Below, one piece after another: positions 61,269 through 64,000 of a stretch of 64,000 bases of DNA; position 1 is the first letter of the stretch, and the number at the start of each line of letters is the position of its first letter. The DNA lies in NCBI RefSeq assembly GCF_036689865.1, contig NZ_JBAHUQ010000031.1, positions 1 to 64,000 of the forward strand, read 5' to 3'. This DNA is from Magnetococcus sp. PR-3 (lineage in GTDB: Bacteria > Pseudomonadota > Magnetococcia > Magnetococcales > Magnetococcaceae). The translations under genes and the position numbers were made by a program. Under the pieces are notes generated by a model that saw only the letters and a program-made list of their open reading frames with translations, was not told the DNA's origin and did not search any database.

Positions 61269-64000
61269 TTGAGTGAGCCGAACCAAAAGAAACTGACCAT
61301 TTTAGGCCAGTATGGTCAGCTGGTGGTACGCCTTTTCGACGGTGTGACAGAAGTTGATGCCCCCATTCGCCTTCTCACCACCACCAGTGGCTATGAGCGT
61401 CTCAGTGATGAAGAGAGCGAGGCGTTTTTTCAGATGGTCTCTCCGCAACTGCTGAAGGATCTCACCGACACCATCCGCGCCCTGCGTCACCATCTTCTGC
61501 AGGAGTGGGCCAACCACAGTAGCGACCGCCACGACGCCGGACCCTTTGCCCAAGCCTACCACAACTTTGAAAATGCGGTACGTCAGAACGATGAAGATGC
61601 GTTGGCAGACAACCCCTTCTATGATCTGGCTAAGCTGATCTATCGCCTGCATCTACAGGCCCTGCAGAATAACTTTCAGCAACTTCTGGTCAGCAGTGAG
61701 GGCGCCCCGGATTTCGAGATGCCGGTGGTGCGCAGTTTTAAACAGATCTGGAGCAAGGGGTTAACCCCGGAACCGCTGTGGCGCAAGTTGTGGCACTCCG
61801 TCCGCCGTATGATCATCACCAGTAAAACCTTGCTGGCCATGGCGCTGTTTATCTTCTCCACCTTTACCACCTCTCGCGGCGTTAACGAACTTCTGCAGAT
61901 GTCCATGGTGGAGGAGCTGTTCGGTAGCCTGTTTGCCGGACAGGAGGGGGAGATCCCACGGGCTATGGTCTCCTGGGGCAGCGGGGTGCTGCTGTCATCG
62001 GCCATTCTTGATTATAAAAACCGTATCTTTATGGGGATGGCCGAAACCGGCAAGGTGTTTAAAGGCATCTTTTTGACCATGCGCCGCAATCCCCGTTGGT
62101 TTGTGCTGGCCTTTTTTCTTACCTTTGTCTCCATCTTTACCAACTATGACGGCATTGTTACCCTGCTCTCTAAACATGGGGATCTGGCCAAACAGGCGGA
62201 GCAGATTCAGCAGCGGGTGGAATTGGCGTTGGGGCAGCGGGCATTGGCCAACCCGGACAACCCGCAATCCCTCAATGGTCTGCTGCGCTCTCTGGAGCAG
62301 ACCGCAGCGGCGGCCATCGATACCTTTCATCGAATTCCTGAAGATGAAATCTCCGGGGTTGCCTCCAGCCGGGACCCCCGGAAAGGGCCGCGCTACTGGG
62401 CCAAGCATTTCATCGTCTTTGGGGGCTTCTCCGAAGGGGTAAACGATATCCCCACAGTGTTCCGTAACTCCACCGCTGGGCGGCAGGTCAACCAGATTTT
62501 GCTGGAGTCCGGCGTGGATATGACCCAGCCGGTGGATCAGCGCATCAAGGATCTGTTGGCGCTCTATCGGGATCATTTTATCCATACAGAGCGTCAGGTT
62601 ACACAGAAGCTGGCCGCCCTTAAGGCGTTGATGACCCTGGATCAGTACACCCCTATTGAGCTGCAGCGCATTTTGGCGCTAGAACACTACAAGGTCAACC
62701 AGCGGGTGGCGGAGATCATCAAGCTGGTGGAGGAGAACAAGACCGTCTATGACGAGGTGGCTTCAGATCTGAACCTGCTCATGGCAGAGCGGGTGGCGTT
62801 GCTACAGTTGGTAGATAAGTATGGTAAGGCCATCAACACCACCTACAATGTGGCGGTCAATGTGGATGTGCCGGAGATCACCTCCATTGAAGCGTTGAAA
62901 TCCGGCTCCATTCCGGTGGCCACCCATAAATCCCTGGCAGAGCTTAAAGGGTTCCTGACCGAGAAATATGGCATCGCCATGGGGGGCTTGATCCTGACGG
63001 CGATTCTCTATTTTGCCATCAGCATCGATATGGCGGACCTGATGTTCTTTATGAATTTCAGTGCCTACCTCGGGCGCAGGGATAAGCTTCAGCTTAATCA
63101 GAGGAAAGAGCGGCTGGATCAGTGGGAGAAAGATCTCATTGGCAGACTTGTGCTGTTCTACCAGGGGGGGCAGGTGGGTGCCATCCTCAACTGGTTGCCC
63201 ACCGCCTCCAGTATCATCATCCGCTATGGACTGTTTAAACACGCCATGCGGGAACAGCCTCAGCTACGTCCTGAGCGGAAACGGCATGTTTTTACTGCCC
63301 TTAGGCTCTGGTTTGTGGGGCTGTTTCACACCGCACGCCACCCCCATGTCAACATTCTCAACGCCTGGTTCTACTATGCTCAGAAGACTCAAGCTGGGGA
63401 TAAGACGATGGCCCAGAATCTTTTTCTGGCCTTCTATCCTGGGATCTCTTTAGGACAGGGGGTACCCAAACAGGGCTTTGCCCATCTGGAGAAGATTGCC
63501 AGAACTGGTATCTCCCAGAATCAGGAGCAGTTTGCCCTGGAGGCCAAACAGGCGGTGGAGGGGCCCCAGGAGTGCCAAGGTCCCAATTGGCGCGTTCTAC
63601 TGCGCCGTGAGACTGATGGGGATTTCAGACGTTTGGAGTCCACCCTGGCCAAGCTGCAGCAGACCACCGATGAGGAGGGGAACAGCATCGCCGGGGCTGG
63701 TGTGGGCAACCGTCCCAGTAGCCTCTGGCAGCTCATCCAGGCAATTTTGCGTCAACTGCGCTGCCTGTGGCGCAGCCTGTTCTTGAGTAATTTTGCCCCC
63801 CCCATTGAGCAGTTCTCCATGGACTACACGGTGTGGCTGAAGGATCTGGAACAGAACCTGGTGGACTCCCGTAAGATTAACGAGGCGGTCAGCCATACGG
63901 TGCCCCTGGCCGAGCGGGTGGTGATGGAGTTGCCAGTATTCCATGCCACCACCTTGCTGCCGTTACAGAACCAGATTGAACAGAGTCAGGAGGATTGGGT
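61269..64000 (+). CDS. Large multi-span membrane protein (partial, runs off right edge)
   Basis: The frame is open from a TAG at 61257 to base 64000. TTG 61269 is the likely start, with AGGA 7 nt before; about 910 residues are visible. The N-terminal ~185 residues are soluble and helical. Spans near ~190-205 (LLAMALFIFSTF), ~240 (WGSGVLLSSAIL), ~280 (WFVLAFFLTFVSIFTNYDG) and ~575 (GGLILTAILYFAISIDM), with a helical region between, then a long soluble part. No family recognised. Likely the fourth gene of the motor operon. Confidence 0.7.
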   Translation, partial: MSEPNQKKLTILGQYGQLVVRLFDGVTEVDAPIRLLTTTSGYERLSDEESEAFFQMVSPQLLKDLTDTIRALRHHLLQEWANHSSDRHDAGPFAQAYHNFENAVRQNDEDALADNPFYDLAKLIYRLHLQALQNNFQQLLVSSEGAPDFEMPVVRSFKQIWSKGLTPEPLWRKLWHSVRRMIITSKTLLAMALFIFSTFTTSRGVNELLQMSMVEELFGSLFAGQEGEIPRAMVSWGSGVLLSSAILDYKNRIFMGMAETGKVFKGIFLTMRRNPRWFVLAFFLTFVSIFTNYDGIVTLLSKHGDLAKQAEQIQQRVELALGQRALANPDNPQSLNGLLRSLEQTAAAAIDTFHRIPEDEISGVASSRDPRKGPRYWAKHFIVFGGFSEGVNDIPTVFRNSTAGRQVNQILLESGVDMTQPVDQRIKDLLALYRDHFIHTERQVTQKLAALKALMTLDQYTPIELQRILALEHYKVNQRVAEIIKLVEENKTVYDEVASDLNLLMAERVALLQLVDKYGKAINTTYNVAVNVDVPEITSIEALKSGSIPVATHKSLAELKGFLTEKYGIAMGGLILTAILYFAISIDMADLMFFMNFSAYLGRRDKLQLNQRKERLDQWEKDLIGRLVLFYQGGQVGAILNWLPTASSIIIRYGLFKHAMREQPQLRPERKRHVFTALRLWFVGLFHTARHPHVNILNAWFYYAQKTQAGDKTMAQNLFLAFYPGISLGQGVPKQGFAHLEKIARTGISQNQEQFALEAKQAVEGPQECQGPNWRVLLRRETDGDFRRLESTLAKLQQTTDEEGNSIAGAGVGNRPSSLWQLIQAILRQLRCLWRSLFLSNFAPPIEQFSMDYTVWLKDLEQNLVDSRKINEAVSHTVPLAERVVMELPVFHATTLLPLQNQIEQSQEDW

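Noticed and set aside
54421-64000. A complete Zorya anti-phage system
   Set aside because: Only the ZorA/ZorB-like pair is visible. The next two genes show no ZorC, ZorD helicase or ZorE nuclease motifs, and the location at the end of mamAB points elsewhere.
1-64000. tRNA or rRNA genes
   Set aside because: I saw no cloverleaf or conserved rRNA stretch, including at the phage-island joint; a covariance-model scan would be needed for certainty.

Overview
The window joins two unlike regions. Bases 1-15823 are the remains of a temperate phage. Bases ~16000-64000 are a magnetosome gene island. The mamH-I-E-K-F-L-M-O-P-A-Q-B-S-T order, mms6, mamC, mamD and a nearby feoAB operon point to a magnetotactic proteobacterium. 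The Magnetococcus type (Magnetococcia) fits best, because MamC and Mms6 resemble that lineage and mamJ, mamN, mamG and mamR are not seen. The species cannot be proved from the sequence alone.

Phage remnant (1-15823): a large serine recombinase with two small partners reads off the left edge. A CI/LexA-like repressor faces divergently from an early gene. A rightward block then carries an HTH protein, a Sak4-like ATPase, a DUF669 SSB-like protein, a PD-(D/E)XK nuclease, a helicase, a primase-helicase, a RuvC-like resolvase, a probable lysis set, and a small-terminase-like gene preceded by a cluster of 10-bp repeats. The block ends in a truncated ParB-like gene. No large terminase, portal, capsid or tail gene follows, so the late half is missing. 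An HU/IHF gene carries an in-frame stop.

Island, accessory part (16025-33662): a STAS-HD-GYP protein, biomineralisation proteins (MamD with four repeats, MamC, Mms6, MmsF, two small proteins sharing a TLTGPG N-terminus), a membrane-anchored ferritin-like (DUF2202) protein, ferrous iron import (FeoA, FeoB, Cys-rich partner), a 725-aa coiled-coil membrane protein, an AGCS symporter and a solo CZB protein. Fur-like sites lie ahead of several genes. A 206-bp MITE and a palindromic repeat family are interspersed.

Core mamAB cluster (33772-54409): MamH, I, E, K, F, L, M, O, P, A, Q, B, S and T, interrupted by a 1147-aa disordered protein at the mamJ position (between mamE and mamK) and a 950-aa protein with a MamA-like TPR tail. 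MamI, L, Q and B shape the vesicle. MamB, M, H and O handle transport. MamE, P and T carry CXXCH magnetochrome motifs. MamA coats the vesicle and MamK is the filament.

Directly after mamT, with almost no gap, comes a MotA/TolQ/ZorA-like channel subunit with a ~1500-residue coiled-coil tail, then a MotB/ZorB-like partner, a 193-aa membrane-anchored protein and a >910-aa membrane protein that runs off the right edge. This apparent ion-driven motor fused to a magnetosome operon is the most striking undescribed element here.
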